A stretch of 45,043 nucleotides of DNA, taken from the NCBI GenBank assembly GCA_016790225.1, contig JAEUOZ010000045.1, positions 1-45,043 of the forward strand, read 5' to 3'. Source of the stretch: Rubrivivax sp. (GTDB taxonomy: Bacteria; Pseudomonadota; Gammaproteobacteria; Burkholderiales; Burkholderiaceae). Shown piece by piece: positions 32,917 through 41,475 of the stretch. Numbering within the stretch: position 1 is the stretch's first letter; each line of letters starts with the position of its first letter. The position numbers were made by a program, and so were the translations under genes. The notes beneath the pieces are model-generated. The model had not been told where the DNA came from and made no database searches. It saw only the letters and a list, made by a program, of their open reading frames with translations.

Positions 32917-33879
32917 ATGAGCAGCGAAGCCGGCCTGGGCGCAGGATCCGCCACCACCGCCGGGCACGATCACCAGCAGCTGGCGCTGGCCGCGGGCCTG
33001 GGCGTCATCCTGGTCTGGGGCGCCAACTTTGCGTTGCAGAAAACCCTGTTCACGCTGATCTCGCCGGGCGCCTTCCTGTTTGCGCGCTACCTGTTGATGC
33101 CGGCCTGCGCGCTGCTGCTGATGCTGCTGCTCACCCGCGGCCGCTGGCCGCGGGTGCCGCGTGCCGATGCGCTGAAGCTGGCTGGCCTGGGGCTGGTGGC
33201 CCATGGCCTGCACGTGAGCCTGGTGACCTACGGGATCCACTGGTCCACGGCGTTTTCCAGCGCGCTGATCCTGGCCTGCGGGCCGGTCTTCACGCTGCTG
33301 ATCCTGCACCTGGCGCGGATAGAGCGCCTGAGCCGCGCGCAGGTGGTGGGCGTCAGCATCGCCTGCGCCGGCGTGCTGGTGTTTCTGTCGGACAAGCTGC
33401 TGGGGCGCCAGTGGGCGGCCTCCGTCGGGGATCTGGTGCTGCTGTTTGCGGCCGCGCTCTTCTCGTTCTACACGGTGATGAGCAAGCCGCTGATCCAGCG
33501 CCATGGCGGCACCACGGTGATGGCCTACGCCACGCTCGCGGGCAGCGTGCCGGTGCTGGTGTTCAGCAGCTGGGCGGCGCGGCAGGCCGATTGGGCCGCG
33601 CTGGAGCCGGTTCACGTCTTTCTGCTGGTTTGGGCCGCGGTGGTCTCGGCCTTCCTGGGCTGGCTGGTCTGGGGCTGGGTCAACCAGCAGCGCGGCGTGG
33701 CGCGCACGGCGCCGCTGATGTACCTGATGCCCCTGGTGGCGGGCGTTGGCGCCTGGGTCTTCACGGGAGAACGCTTCGGCTGGGTCAAGCTGCTGGGTGC
33801 CGCCATCACGCTGGGTGGCGTGGCCTGGGCGCAGTTTGCCGGCGGGCCGGCGCGCGAAAGCCCGGCGCAGGTGGATTGA
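32917..33879 (+). CDS. EamA/DMT-superfamily inner-membrane transporter
   Basis: The 320-residue protein has about ten transmembrane helices in two EamA repeats. The first begins GLGVILVWGANFALQKTLFT; the second covers SVGDLVLLFAAALFSFYTVM to WVKLLGAAITLGGVAWAQFA. DMT exporters move amino acids, metabolites or toxic compounds; specificity is unknown. It is the last gene of the ligase-oxidoreductase operon, so export of a related metabolite is possible. A small hairpin begins directly after its stop. Confidence 0.9.
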   Translation: MSSEAGLGAGSATTAGHDHQQLALAAGLGVILVWGANFALQKTLFTLISPGAFLFARYLLMPACALLLMLLLTRGRWPRVPRADALKLAGLGLVAHGLHVSLVTYGIHWSTAFSSALILACGPVFTLLILHLARIERLSRAQVVGVSIACAGVLVFLSDKLLGRQWAASVGDLVLLFAAALFSFYTVMSKPLIQRHGGTTVMAYATLAGSVPVLVFSSWAARQADWAALEPVHVFLLVWAAVVSAFLGWLVWGWVNQQRGVARTAPLMYLMPLVAGVGAWVFTGERFGWVKLLGAAITLGGVAWAQFAGGPARESPAQVD

Positions 33880-33893
33880 CCGGCTTGAGCCGG
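33880..33893. terminator. Short hairpin between convergent genes
   Basis: CCGGCT, TG and AGCCGG form a perfect 6-bp stem immediately after the transporter stop and 14 bp before the stop of convergent mtfA. It is a candidate shared terminator, without a T-tract. Confidence 0.35.
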
Positions 33894-33906
33894 GCCGCTC
33901 GCGCGG

Positions 33907-34728
33907 CTACCAGCTCAGCGGGTTGAGCTGGTAGTAGCCGCGCAGTTCGGCAAACAGCGCCGGGTGCTCATCCGACAGCGCCTGCGGGCGCTCGAAGAAG
34001 AGCTCGGACACCACGGCGAAGAATTCGGCCCGGTTGCTGGCGCCATAGGCGTCGATCAGGCCGGGCTCTTCGCGCGCCACGCGCTGCTGCAGATCGCCGA
34101 AGGCGGCTTCCATCACGGCGGCCCAGCGCTGGCGGCGGGCGCGGCCGCGCAGGCGCGGCGTGCCGTTCATCGAGCCGTCCTCGGCATCGAGCTGGTGCGC
34201 CATCTCATGGATCACGACGTTATGCCCGTCGCCCGGCGCCGCGGCGCCGCGCTGCACATCGTCCCAGGACAGCACCACCTGGCCCTGGGACCAGGATTCC
34301 CCGCTGCGCACATCCTGGCCTTCATGCACCAGGCCCGCGCTGTCGGTCTGCGTGCGCTGCACGACGAAGGGCCCGGGATAGACGAGGATCTGGCTCAGGT
34401 CCTCGAAGCCCGAGCTGCGGCGGTTCAGCAGCAGCAGGCAGGCCTGTGCCGCGATGCTCAGGCGCATCTCGTCGCTCACCTGCAGGCCGCGGCAGCCGAT
34501 GATGGGCTTTTCGGCCAGGAAGAGCTGCATGTGCTTCTTCAGCTGCAGCTGCAGATCGGCGGGCAGGGTGCGGACATAGGGCACCTGCTGGCGCAGGATC
34601 GCCCGCCATTCGGCCGGAAACGGCCGCGAGCGGATCCGCCAGCGCCGCCAGGCCTGCAGCACAGGGGCGCGCAGGGTCCAGGCCACCGTGCCGGCCAGGG
34701 CCAGCAGCAGGAGCAGCAAGGAGGTCAT
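33907..34728 (-). CDS. mtfA: M90-family zinc peptidase MtfA (Mlc titration factor A)
   Basis: At 273 residues it is close to the E. coli MtfA length of 265. The zinc motif HEMAH is in GHNVVIHEMAHQLDAEDGSM (about 172-176), followed by RAEFFAVVSELFFERPQALS and FAELRGYYQLNP near the C-terminus, both diagnostic of the family. An N-terminal hydrophobic stretch (SLLLLLLALAGTVAWTL) could anchor it in the membrane, which E. coli MtfA lacks but many proteobacterial relatives have. The start at 34728 has GAGG-like sequence nearby and gives this usual form; an upstream start would add 27 atypical residues. MtfA binds the sugar repressor Mlc in enterobacteria; its target here is unknown. Confidence 0.92.
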   Translation of the reverse strand: MTSLLLLLLALAGTVAWTLRAPVLQAWRRWRIRSRPFPAEWRAILRQQVPYVRTLPADLQLQLKKHMQLFLAEKPIIGCRGLQVSDEMRLSIAAQACLLLLNRRSSGFEDLSQILVYPGPFVVQRTQTDSAGLVHEGQDVRSGESWSQGQVVLSWDDVQRGAAAPGDGHNVVIHEMAHQLDAEDGSMNGTPRLRGRARRQRWAAVMEAAFGDLQQRVAREEPGLIDAYGASNRAEFFAVVSELFFERPQALSDEHPALFAELRGYYQLNPLSW

Positions 34729-34985
34729 GGCGCGCAGCCTATCCGCATCCCGGGCAGATGGGGCGCTCGCCGGGGATCTCAAGCCGGCCTTGGGTTGGGC
34801 CTCGGCCACGGCAGCCAGCAGGCCTGCCGCCGATTCATCGACAGAGCCTCAAGCCCCAAGGCGGCGGGGTCCGGGGCTTTGAGGCATGCTGCCGGGAGGT
34901 GTCGCCTGAACCCGAGGATCGGTTGAAGGGTTGCGGCCGGCCGCAAGTCCGCAGGCGACGCACAACCCATCCAAGACAGGCCACG

Positions 34986-36422
34986 ATGAGCTTTCCCCTT
35001 CCCGACACGCTGCAGCCCGTGCTGGCCGCCCTGGGCGCAGCAGGCGGGCGGCCGTTTGTCGTGGGTGGCGCGGTGCGCGACTGGCTGATGCAGCAGGCTG
35101 CCGGCGAGGCCTCAGGCCCGCCGCCCAAGGACCTGGACGTCGAGGTCTACGGCCTGCAGCCGGATCAGCTGGAGGCCGCGCTGGCGGGCTTCAAGGTCGA
35201 TGCGGTGGGGCGCAGCTTCGGCGTGCTCAAGGTGACGGTGGCGCGCGAGACCTTCGATGTCTCGCTGCCGCGGCGCGACAGCAAGCAGGCGCCGGGTCAC
35301 CGCGGATTTCTGGTGACGCCGGATGCGCAGATGGGCTTTGCCGAAGGCGCGCTGCGGCGCGATTTCACCGTCAACGCGATGGGCTGGGATGTGCAGCGCG
35401 CGGAGCTGGTCGATCCGCACGGCGGCCGCGCCGATCTGGCCGCGGGCGTGCTGCGGCATGTCTCGCCGGCCTTCGCCGAAGACCCGCTGCGCGTGCTGCG
35501 CGGCTGCCAGTTTGCGGCGCGCTTCGGCATGCGCTTCGATCCCGAAACCCTGGCGCTGTGCCGGGTGCTGGCGCCCGAGCTGCACACGCTGCCCCTGGAA
35601 CGGCTGTGGGCCGAGTGGCTGAAGCTGCTGTTGAAGAGCCGGCGGCCTTCGATCGGGCTGGACGCGCTGGTGGACACGGGCGCCATCCGCTTGTTTGCAC
35701 CGTTGGAGTCCCTGCTGGGCGTGCCTCAGGATCCGCAATGGCACCCGGAAGGGCAGGATCATCCGCGCGGCAGCCTGTGGGTGCACAGCGGCCTGGTGCT
35801 GGACAGCGCGGTGCGCGTGCTGGACGACGACGCCGTCGCCGACGAGGAAGAACGCCTGCTGGTGCTGCTGGGCGCCCTGTGCCACGATCTGGGCAAGCCG
35901 GGCACGACCGCCTGGGCCGACGGCCGCTGGCGATCCATCGGCCACGAAGAGGCCGGAAGTGCGCCCACACAGGCGCTGCTGCAGTCGATGGGTTGCCCGC
36001 AACGGCTGATTCCGCTGGTGGTCCCGCTCGTTCAGCACCACCTCAAGCCTTACCAGCTGGCCAGCGCCGGTGCCGGCGCGGCGGCGATCCGCCGGCTGGC
36101 GCTGAAGGTGCCGCTGGAGCGGCTGTGCCGCGTTGCGCGGGCCGATTTTCTGGGCCGCACCACGCCCGAGGCGCTGGCCACGGCAGACAGCCGACGGATC
36201 GAAGCCACCACCTGGCTGCTGGCCCAGGCCGAAGCCCTGCAGGTCCGCACCGAGGCGCCCCGGCCCTTGCTGCAGGGCCGGCACCTGCTGCAACGGGGCC
36301 ACCCTCACGGCCCCGCCCTCGGCCGCGCCTTGTCGCAGGCCTTCGAGGCGCAGCTGGATGGCGCGTTTGCCGATCTGGACGGGGCGCTGGCCTGGGCCCG
36401 GGATCACCTGCCGCCGCCGTAG
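34986..36422 (+). CDS. cca: CCA tRNA nucleotidyltransferase / HD phosphohydrolase
   Basis: This 478-residue protein adds or repairs the 3' CCA of tRNA. The N-terminal class II nucleotidyltransferase motif is PFVVGGAVRDWLMQQ, followed by the metal-binding DLDVEVYG. The arginine-rich RRDFTVNAMGWD and EDPLRVLRGCQFAARFGMRF follow, all diagnostic. An HD domain (ALCHDLGKPGTT) in the second half gives the multifunctional form with phosphohydrolase activity. The ATG at 34986 was chosen because the nucleotidyltransferase fold begins within 25 residues; an in-frame upstream start would add low-complexity sequence. It is divergent from mtfA and convergent with the YkgJ-type gene. Confidence 0.93.
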   Translation: MSFPLPDTLQPVLAALGAAGGRPFVVGGAVRDWLMQQAAGEASGPPPKDLDVEVYGLQPDQLEAALAGFKVDAVGRSFGVLKVTVARETFDVSLPRRDSKQAPGHRGFLVTPDAQMGFAEGALRRDFTVNAMGWDVQRAELVDPHGGRADLAAGVLRHVSPAFAEDPLRVLRGCQFAARFGMRFDPETLALCRVLAPELHTLPLERLWAEWLKLLLKSRRPSIGLDALVDTGAIRLFAPLESLLGVPQDPQWHPEGQDHPRGSLWVHSGLVLDSAVRVLDDDAVADEEERLLVLLGALCHDLGKPGTTAWADGRWRSIGHEEAGSAPTQALLQSMGCPQRLIPLVVPLVQHHLKPYQLASAGAGAAAIRRLALKVPLERLCRVARADFLGRTTPEALATADSRRIEATTWLLAQAEALQVRTEAPRPLLQGRHLLQRGHPHGPALGRALSQAFEAQLDGAFADLDGALAWARDHLPPP

Positions 36423-36447
36423 GCGCGCGGCGGCGCCCCCTTTCGAC

Positions 36448-36464
36448 GCGGGCCTGCGGCCCGC
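36448..36464. terminator. Hairpin between convergent cca and the cysteine-cluster gene
   Basis: GCGGGCC, TGC and GGCCCGC form a perfect 7-bp stem, 25 bp after the cca stop and 13 bp before the end of the convergent gene. Candidate bidirectional terminator. Confidence 0.4.
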
Positions 36465-36477
36465 GGAGGGGCCGCAC

Positions 36478-36804
36478 TCACGCCCCGAGAGGCGCCAGCC
36501 CGTGCCGCCGCCGCGCCGCGTCGCAGGCCTGGTCGCCAAATCCCTGGGGTGCGCGCAGGCCAAATTCCCGGCAAGGGGAGGGGCGCCATTCGTGGATGCC
36601 GCAATGGGCCCGCACGCCGATCGTGCCCACCAGGGCGGCGCAGCGCGCAGGGGTGTGATCGGTACCGCGCAGACGGCACAGCTGGCTGCTGATCTCGACC
36701 GTCAGCCCATCGGGCACCGTGCCGCCTTCGCTCTGGCACTCCTGGCGCGCAAAGTCCACGCGGAAGCTGGCGCAGCAGGCGCCGCAGCTCAGGCAGGGGT
36801 TCAC
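36478..36804 (-). CDS. YkgJ-family cysteine cluster protein
   Basis: The 108-residue protein starts at GTG as VNPCLSCGACCASFRVDF, the CxxCGxCC motif that defines the YkgJ/zinc- or iron-binding cysteine cluster family. Further cysteines (C29, C43, C55, C68, C79, C94 by rough count) could complete a metal site; HCGIHEWRPSPCREF is typical. The start codon overlaps the stop of the upstream kinase gene as GTGA, indicating translational coupling. Its biochemical role is not known. Coupling to a kinase-Usp fusion suggests a shared stress or redox response, by inference. Confidence 0.85.
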   Translation of the reverse strand: MNPCLSCGACCASFRVDFARQECQSEGGTVPDGLTVEISSQLCRLRGTDHTPARCAALVGTIGVRAHCGIHEWRPSPCREFGLRAPQGFGDQACDAARRRHGLAPLGA

Positions 36805-38342
36805 ACCCGGACGACGGTGACGCTGCAGTTCGCCTGCGCCACCACCTGGGAACTGACGCTGCCCAGGTAGCGGCGCAGCGTGGAGCTGCCGCGCGCGCCC
36901 ATCACCAGGTGCTCGGCATCGTTGCGCTGCGCATATTCCACCAGCGCGGTAGCGGCATCGGCCGCTTCCAGCACGTGGTAGGTCAGGCGCCGCTCGTCCA
37001 GGGCCAGGGCGCGGCCGATGGGCTCGGCCCAGTGGCGCAGCGAGACCAGCTGCTTCACGTGGGTCGGCCGGCCCTGCTGATCGATGAACTCGTCCACGCG
37101 GATGCCGCCCACGCGCATCACGCTCACGCAGGCCAGGCGCGCGCCGGGCTCCGCGGCCACGGTGCGGGCCACGGCCTGCCGCAGCCGGTCCAGCAGCGCG
37201 GGCGAGGCGTTGTCCACATCCACGGCCGCGACGATCAAGGGGCCCTTCATCGCCCGCGTCAGCACGCTGGGCGCGGGCGGCGCGGCGGCCGCCACCGGCT
37301 GGCGCTGGCCGATCCAGCGCCGCAGCCGCGTGAGCCGGCTTTCGCCCTGCGAGCGATCGGCGCGCGCCGTCAGCGCGATGCGCTCCGGCCGGCGCAGGGC
37401 CTCGGCCAGCTCGGCGCCGCTCTGCCAGCGGCGCCCGGCATCCACTTCCAGGCAGCGCAGGATCACCTCCTGCAGCCAGGGCGGGCAATCGAGCCGCAGG
37501 CTGCGCGGCGGCACCGCTTCCACATACAGGCGCCGCCGCAGGCCGCGCACGGTATCCGGCGCGCCGAAGGGGCGTGCGCCTGTGGTGAAGTGGTAGAGCA
37601 TCACGCCCAGCGCAAACAGGTCGGAGCGCGGATCGCTGCGCACCTGCTGCACCTGCTCGGGCGACATGTAGGGGCCCGTGCCCAGCGGCAGCACGAAGGC
37701 CTCGTCCAGCAGATCGGGCAGCCGGCGGTGGCAGGCCAGGCCGAAATCGACCATCACGGCCGTGCCGTCCGGGCGGCGCATCACGTTGCTGGGCTTGACG
37801 TCCAGGTGCACCACGCGCTGGCGGTGCAGCGCGTCCAGCGCCTCGGCCGTGCAGGCGCCCAGCTCGGTCACCTCGGCGATGGGCAGTGGCGCGGCATCCA
37901 GCCGCGGCTTGAGCGAATCGCCGGCGATGCGCTCCATCACGATGAAGGGCTGACTGCTGAAACCACTGGAGGCGACAAAGCGCGGCACATGCGGCCCGAT
38001 CAGCGTGGGCAGGATCAGGCGTTCGGCCTCGAAGCCGACGATGGCGGCCGGCTCGCGCCCGCCCAGGTAGCGCGGCACCTTCATCACCAGCGGCAGGCTG
38101 TGGTCACCATCCGTGCGCGTGACGCTCCAGATGTGGGCAAATCCCCCCGTGTGCAGCGCCTGCTCCAGACGGAAGCCTTCGAGCACCATGCCGGGCTGCA
38201 GATCCAGCGGCGGCGGTGGCGCAGGCGCCAGGGCGCGCTGGGCAGCGACTGCGGCAGCGGCAGCAGCGGCAGGGGCAGCCAAGGGGCGTGCCGACGCTTC
38301 GGCGCCTGGGTCCGGTGACGGCAGGGTCGGGAGGGTGGGCAT
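36801..38342 (-). CDS. Serine/threonine protein kinase fused to a universal stress protein domain
   Basis: The 513-residue protein has a short Ala/Pro-rich N-terminus. A Hanks-type kinase follows at about 57-330: LHTGGFAHIW (glycine loop), VMKVPRY (K88), VVHLDVKPSNVM (catalytic D181), VMVDFGLA (DFG, D199) and GTGPYMSPEQV. A UspA domain occupies about 370-513, ending in VMGARGSSTLRRYLGSVSSQ, the G-2x-G-9x-G(S/T) nucleotide-binding pattern. The kinase is likely active on protein targets and the Usp part may sense ATP or stress. The ATG at 38342 was chosen because the 37 residues of the upstream extension look non-coding. No transmembrane segment is seen. It is coupled to the YkgJ-type gene. Confidence 0.9.
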   Translation of the reverse strand: MPTLPTLPSPDPGAEASARPLAAPAAAAAAAVAAQRALAPAPPPPLDLQPGMVLEGFRLEQALHTGGFAHIWSVTRTDGDHSLPLVMKVPRYLGGREPAAIVGFEAERLILPTLIGPHVPRFVASSGFSSQPFIVMERIAGDSLKPRLDAAPLPIAEVTELGACTAEALDALHRQRVVHLDVKPSNVMRRPDGTAVMVDFGLACHRRLPDLLDEAFVLPLGTGPYMSPEQVQQVRSDPRSDLFALGVMLYHFTTGARPFGAPDTVRGLRRRLYVEAVPPRSLRLDCPPWLQEVILRCLEVDAGRRWQSGAELAEALRRPERIALTARADRSQGESRLTRLRRWIGQRQPVAAAAPPAPSVLTRAMKGPLIVAAVDVDNASPALLDRLRQAVARTVAAEPGARLACVSVMRVGGIRVDEFIDQQGRPTHVKQLVSLRHWAEPIGRALALDERRLTYHVLEAADAATALVEYAQRNDAEHLVMGARGSSTLRRYLGSVSSQVVAQANCSVTVVRV

Positions 38343-38505
38343 GCGGCCGCGAGGGTGCCACAGCGCCCCTGGCGGGCAGCTGACGGCCGTCAAGCGCGCA
38401 GACGGCCGGCGGTAACGGGCCGTAGCGGGGGGGCGGCCGGCCCAGGAGCTCAAGGCCGGTGGCGGCCGGGCCTGTCCTTGGCGCCGGCGGAGTCTGGCTC
38501 GAGGT

Positions 38506-39573
38506 TCAGGGCCGGGGCGGCACGGCGGCGGTGCGATCGCCGGCCTGCACTTCGAAGGCGCCGCGGTCGACCCGGCTGCCGGCCACGCGCTGGTAGCCGC
38601 GTTGATCCGTGGTCACGCCCAGGCCCTGCAGCAGCGCGTCGATGCCGCTGTCGATGGCCGGGCTGCCGGGCAAGGGGGCAAAGCTGCGCGTGGGGCCGCC
38701 GTGCTGGGCCAGTTCGCCCAGCATGGGGTTGACGTGATTGGCGCTGCCCTTGTCCTGCGTGAAGGGGCAGCTGCCATCGCTGTTGAGGTTGCCGCCGCCA
38801 TCGATCAGCCGGTTGCTGATCACGCTGCAGTTGCCTTGCGCGGCCACGCCGGAAATCAGCGTGTTGCGCAGCACCATCGAGCCCGTGTAGTTGCTGCCGG
38901 GGAAGATGGGGTTCTGGAAGACCGTGCCACCGAACTGCGCGGCATCGTTGGCCACGAAGGTGGTGCTGACGATGATCGCTTCGGTGGAGGGGCCCACGGC
39001 CACGGCACCACCCCAGGACAGCGCGCGGTTGCTGGCGAAGGTGGAGTTCACGATCACCAGCCGCGGCCCGTTGCTGAAGACGGCGCCGCCCACGGGCGCG
39101 ACGTTGTCGGTGAACAGCGTCTCCACCAGCCGCAGCGTGCCCTTGGCATGGATGGCGCCACCGGTGCTTTGCGAGTAGCTGGCGCGGGCGAAGCTCAGGC
39201 GCATCAGCTCCAGCCACTTGCCGGCGTCGCTCTGGACGATCAGGGTGCTGCGGTCGCCCCCGCTGATCACCACGCGCTGGTTGCCGCCATCGATGCGCAG
39301 ATCGTCGGCCACGTCCAGCGGCGTCTGCAGCTCGATCGTGCCGCTGACGCCGAAGCGGATCAGATCCAGCCCGGGGTTGGCGTTGGCCTGAGCCACGGCC
39401 TGGCGCAGGCTGCCGGGCCCGCTGTCGGCCAGGCTGCTGACGACGAAGGTTTCCGCGACCGCAGGCGCGGCCAGGGTGATCAGCAAGCAGCTCGCGCCGA
39501 GGCCCAGAACGCCGCGGGCGCGCGGCTTGATCAAGGGCGCGAAGGCGCGTGGGGCCAGGTGCAGTGCAGCCAT
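38506..39573 (-). CDS. Secreted right-handed beta-helix protein with a choice-of-anchor Q-type C-terminus
   Basis: The 355-residue protein has a signal peptide ending APAVA-ET (residue 40). FVVSSLADSGPGSLRQAVAQ begins the pectate-lyase-like beta-helix of this family, with repeated rungs (GGAIHAKGTLRLVETLFTDN, GGAVFSNGPRLVIVNSTFAS). It ends NPMLGELAQHGGPTRSFAPL then PGSPAIDSGIDALL, TTDQRGYQRV and VDRGAFEVQ, the choice-of-anchor Q signature. These are exported surface or periplasmic proteins of uncertain role, often adhesins. A promoter-like pair (TTGACA, TATTGT) lies about 80 bp upstream. It is divergent from the pirin gene. Confidence 0.85.
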   Translation of the reverse strand: MAALHLAPRAFAPLIKPRARGVLGLGASCLLITLAAPAVAETFVVSSLADSGPGSLRQAVAQANANPGLDLIRFGVSGTIELQTPLDVADDLRIDGGNQRVVISGGDRSTLIVQSDAGKWLELMRLSFARASYSQSTGGAIHAKGTLRLVETLFTDNVAPVGGAVFSNGPRLVIVNSTFASNRALSWGGAVAVGPSTEAIIVSTTFVANDAAQFGGTVFQNPIFPGSNYTGSMVLRNTLISGVAAQGNCSVISNRLIDGGGNLNSDGSCPFTQDKGSANHVNPMLGELAQHGGPTRSFAPLPGSPAIDSGIDALLQGLGVTTDQRGYQRVAGSRVDRGAFEVQAGDRTAAVPPRP

Positions 39574-39653
39574 GATGGTTCCAACGACGTGGTGAGCAAC
39601 TTCCGTCAGGCGGTGCGTGCCGAGCGTCCGGCAGCAGGTTGCATTCGGTAACA

Positions 39654-39683
39654 ACAATAGGCGATTGTGCCGTGGGGTGTCAA
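39654..39683 (-). promoter_or_regulatory. Sigma70-type promoter of the beta-helix gene, within an inverted repeat
   Basis: On the minus strand, TTGACA (39683-39678) and TATTGT (39659-39654) are separated by 18 bp, about 80 bp upstream of the ATG. The -35 box is also one arm of a longer inverted repeat: GGGTGTCAA (39675-39683) and TTGACACCC (39699-39707) with a 15-bp spacer. This could be a dimeric regulator site covering the divergent promoters. Confidence 0.5.
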
Positions 39684-39815
39684 TCGAGCTTCATCAACTT
39701 GACACCCGGCGGCCTGTGCTGCGGCGCCTCCCGGGGCGCGCTTCGCCAGACGCGATCCTACGCCCCTTGGGCCGGAGCCCCCTGCCGCACGCGCCGCTGG
39801 CGCCTCAGGCACAGT

Positions 39816-39841
39816 GGCGGCCTGGCAATTGCCAGGCCGCC
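39816..39841. promoter_or_regulatory. Perfect 26-bp palindrome upstream of the pirin gene
   Basis: GGCGGCCTGGCAA is followed with no spacer by its exact reverse complement. It ends 15 bp before the pirin start and touches the ribosome site GGAG (from 39842). It could be an operator, or a hairpin that masks translation initiation. It is the only such perfect palindrome noticed in the core part of the window. Confidence 0.5.
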
Positions 39842-39856
39842 GGAGCACGTCCCTGC

Positions 39857-40777
39857 ATGAAACCATCCGAACCCCTGCGCCTGATCTCGGGCCATGCCAA
39901 GGACCTGGGTGGCGGCTTCACCGTGCTGCGCCTGCTGCCCGCCGCGGCGCAGCGCAGCGTGGGGCCCTTCGTCTTCTTCGATCACTTCGGGCCGGTCACC
40001 AGCCAGGGCGAGCGCGAGCATGACGTGCGGCCGCACCCGCACATCGGCCTGGCCACGGCGACCTACCTGTTCGAGGGCGCGATGCAGCACCACGACAGCA
40101 CGGGCGCCGCACAACGCATCGAACCCGGCGCGATCAACTGGATGACCGCCGGGCGCGGCATTGCCCACAGCGAACGTGCGCCCGAGGATCTGCGCGGCAC
40201 GGCCTATGCGCTGCACGGCCTGCAGTTCTGGGCCGCGCTGCCGCAGGCCCTCGAAGAGACCGAGCCCGGCTTTTCTCACACGCCGTCCAGCGCGATCCCG
40301 CAGCGGCGCGTGGGCGAAGCGACCGTGCGCGTGCTGATCGGCCAGGCGCTGGGCGAGCGATCGCCCGTGCCCACGCTGATGGAAACGCTGGTGCTGGACA
40401 TCCTGCTGCCGCCGGGCGAGAGCATCGACATCGGCCCCTGGGCGCCCGAGATGGCCTTGTACGCGCCGCAGCTGGCGTTTGACCTGATGAGCAGCGACCT
40501 GACCGCCCAGACCGTGCCTGCGCGCCAGCTGGCGGTGCTGGCCGGTGCCGTGCGCCTGCGGGCACACGCCAAGGCCGCTGAACCCACCCGCGTGATGCTG
40601 ATCGGCGGCGCTGCGCTGGATGCGCCGCGCTTCATCTGGTGGAACTTCGTCTCCAGCCGCAAGGAGCGCATCGAGCAGGCCGCGCAGGACTGGCAGGCCG
40701 GCCGCTTTGCGACGGTGCCCGGCGAGACGGAATTCATCCCGCTGCCGCCCATGCCGCGGCTTGCGCGGCCTCGCTGA
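39857..40777 (+). CDS. Pirin family protein
   Basis: The 306-residue bicupin has the pirin N-terminal metal-binding signature: VRPHPHIGLATATYLFEGAM then QHHDSTG, with two histidines in HPHIG and a glutamate/histidine pair further on (GRGIAHSE). The C-terminal pirin domain includes VRVLIGQALGERSPV and FIWWNFVSSRKERIEQA, both family-typical. Pirins bind iron; some have quercetinase activity and others act as redox-linked regulators. The ATG at 39857 is preferred since conserved sequence begins at once. A DoxX gene follows 111 bp downstream, a common pairing. Confidence 0.93.
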   Translation: MKPSEPLRLISGHAKDLGGGFTVLRLLPAAAQRSVGPFVFFDHFGPVTSQGEREHDVRPHPHIGLATATYLFEGAMQHHDSTGAAQRIEPGAINWMTAGRGIAHSERAPEDLRGTAYALHGLQFWAALPQALEETEPGFSHTPSSAIPQRRVGEATVRVLIGQALGERSPVPTLMETLVLDILLPPGESIDIGPWAPEMALYAPQLAFDLMSSDLTAQTVPARQLAVLAGAVRLRAHAKAAEPTRVMLIGGAALDAPRFIWWNFVSSRKERIEQAAQDWQAGRFATVPGETEFIPLPPMPRLARPR

Positions 40778-40888
40778 GACCGGCGGCATCAAAGTCTCTG
40801 AACGCTGCGGTCAAAGCCGCGCAGCCGCGACGCAGGCGCCGAGCGCCACAGTCTGGGCATCGCAACCCACTCTGAGACGGAGACTCCG

Positions 40889-41317
40889 ATGCTCGACAAG
40901 CTCAAGACCCCGCTGACCCTGATCGCCCGCGTGCTGCTGGCGCTGATGTTCGTGATGGCCGGCGTGTCCAAGCTGGGCAACCTCGCTGGCACGGCCGGCT
41001 ACATCGCCAGCCAGGGCCTGCCTGCGCCGCAGTTGCTGGCGCTCGCCACCGGCCTGTTCGAAGTCACGGCAGGCCTGCTCCTGGCCATCGGCTGGCAAGC
41101 GCGCTGGGCCGCGGCCGCACTGGCCGCGTTCACGCTGGTTGCCAGCGTGATCTTCCATGCCTTCTGGGCACTGCCCGCCGAGCAGCAGATGGTGCAGCAG
41201 TTGATGTTCATGAAGAACCTGTCCATCACCGGCGGCCTGTTGCTGGTGGCTGCCCTGGGCGCCGGCCCCGCGAGCCTGGATCAGCGCCGCATGGCACTGC
41301 GCCCGGCGACGGCCTGA
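40889..41317 (+). CDS. DoxX-family membrane protein
   Basis: The 142-residue protein has four predicted membrane helices: TLIARVLLALMFVMAGVSKL, LLALATGLFEVTAGLLLAIG, AAALAAFTLVASVIFHAFWA and ITGGLLLVAALGAG. MAGVSKLGN and HAFWALP are typical of the DoxX/YphA type. Family members are linked to redox and oxidative-stress complexes; the precise role is unknown. A clear ribosome site (GAGACGGAG) precedes the start. It lies downstream of pirin in the same orientation and probably shares its regulation. Confidence 0.9.
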   Translation: MLDKLKTPLTLIARVLLALMFVMAGVSKLGNLAGTAGYIASQGLPAPQLLALATGLFEVTAGLLLAIGWQARWAAAALAAFTLVASVIFHAFWALPAEQQMVQQLMFMKNLSITGGLLLVAALGAGPASLDQRRMALRPATA

Positions 41318-41475
41318 TCCTGGCGAACCTGACGCTGCCGGCGCCCGGCTCTCCGGCACCGGATGTACGCCGCGGCTGCGAGGCCCGGGTCCGGCGTGGC
41401 GCCCCTGGGGCCCGGTCAGGGCGCGCTCAAGCTGCATTCACAGTGCGCTCACGTCGCCCTGCGTACACTGCACCA

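Noticed and set aside
30160..33615. Minus-strand open frame of 1151 codons, opposite the ligase, oxidoreductase and transporter genes
   Set aside because: It is the antisense of three well-recognised genes. Its His/Gln/Arg-rich, low-complexity product is typical of spurious frames in GC-rich DNA.
34931..36658. Plus-strand open frame of 575 codons overlapping cca
   Set aside because: The cca frame carries all nucleotidyltransferase motifs; the other frame is Ala/Gly/Arg-rich without motifs.
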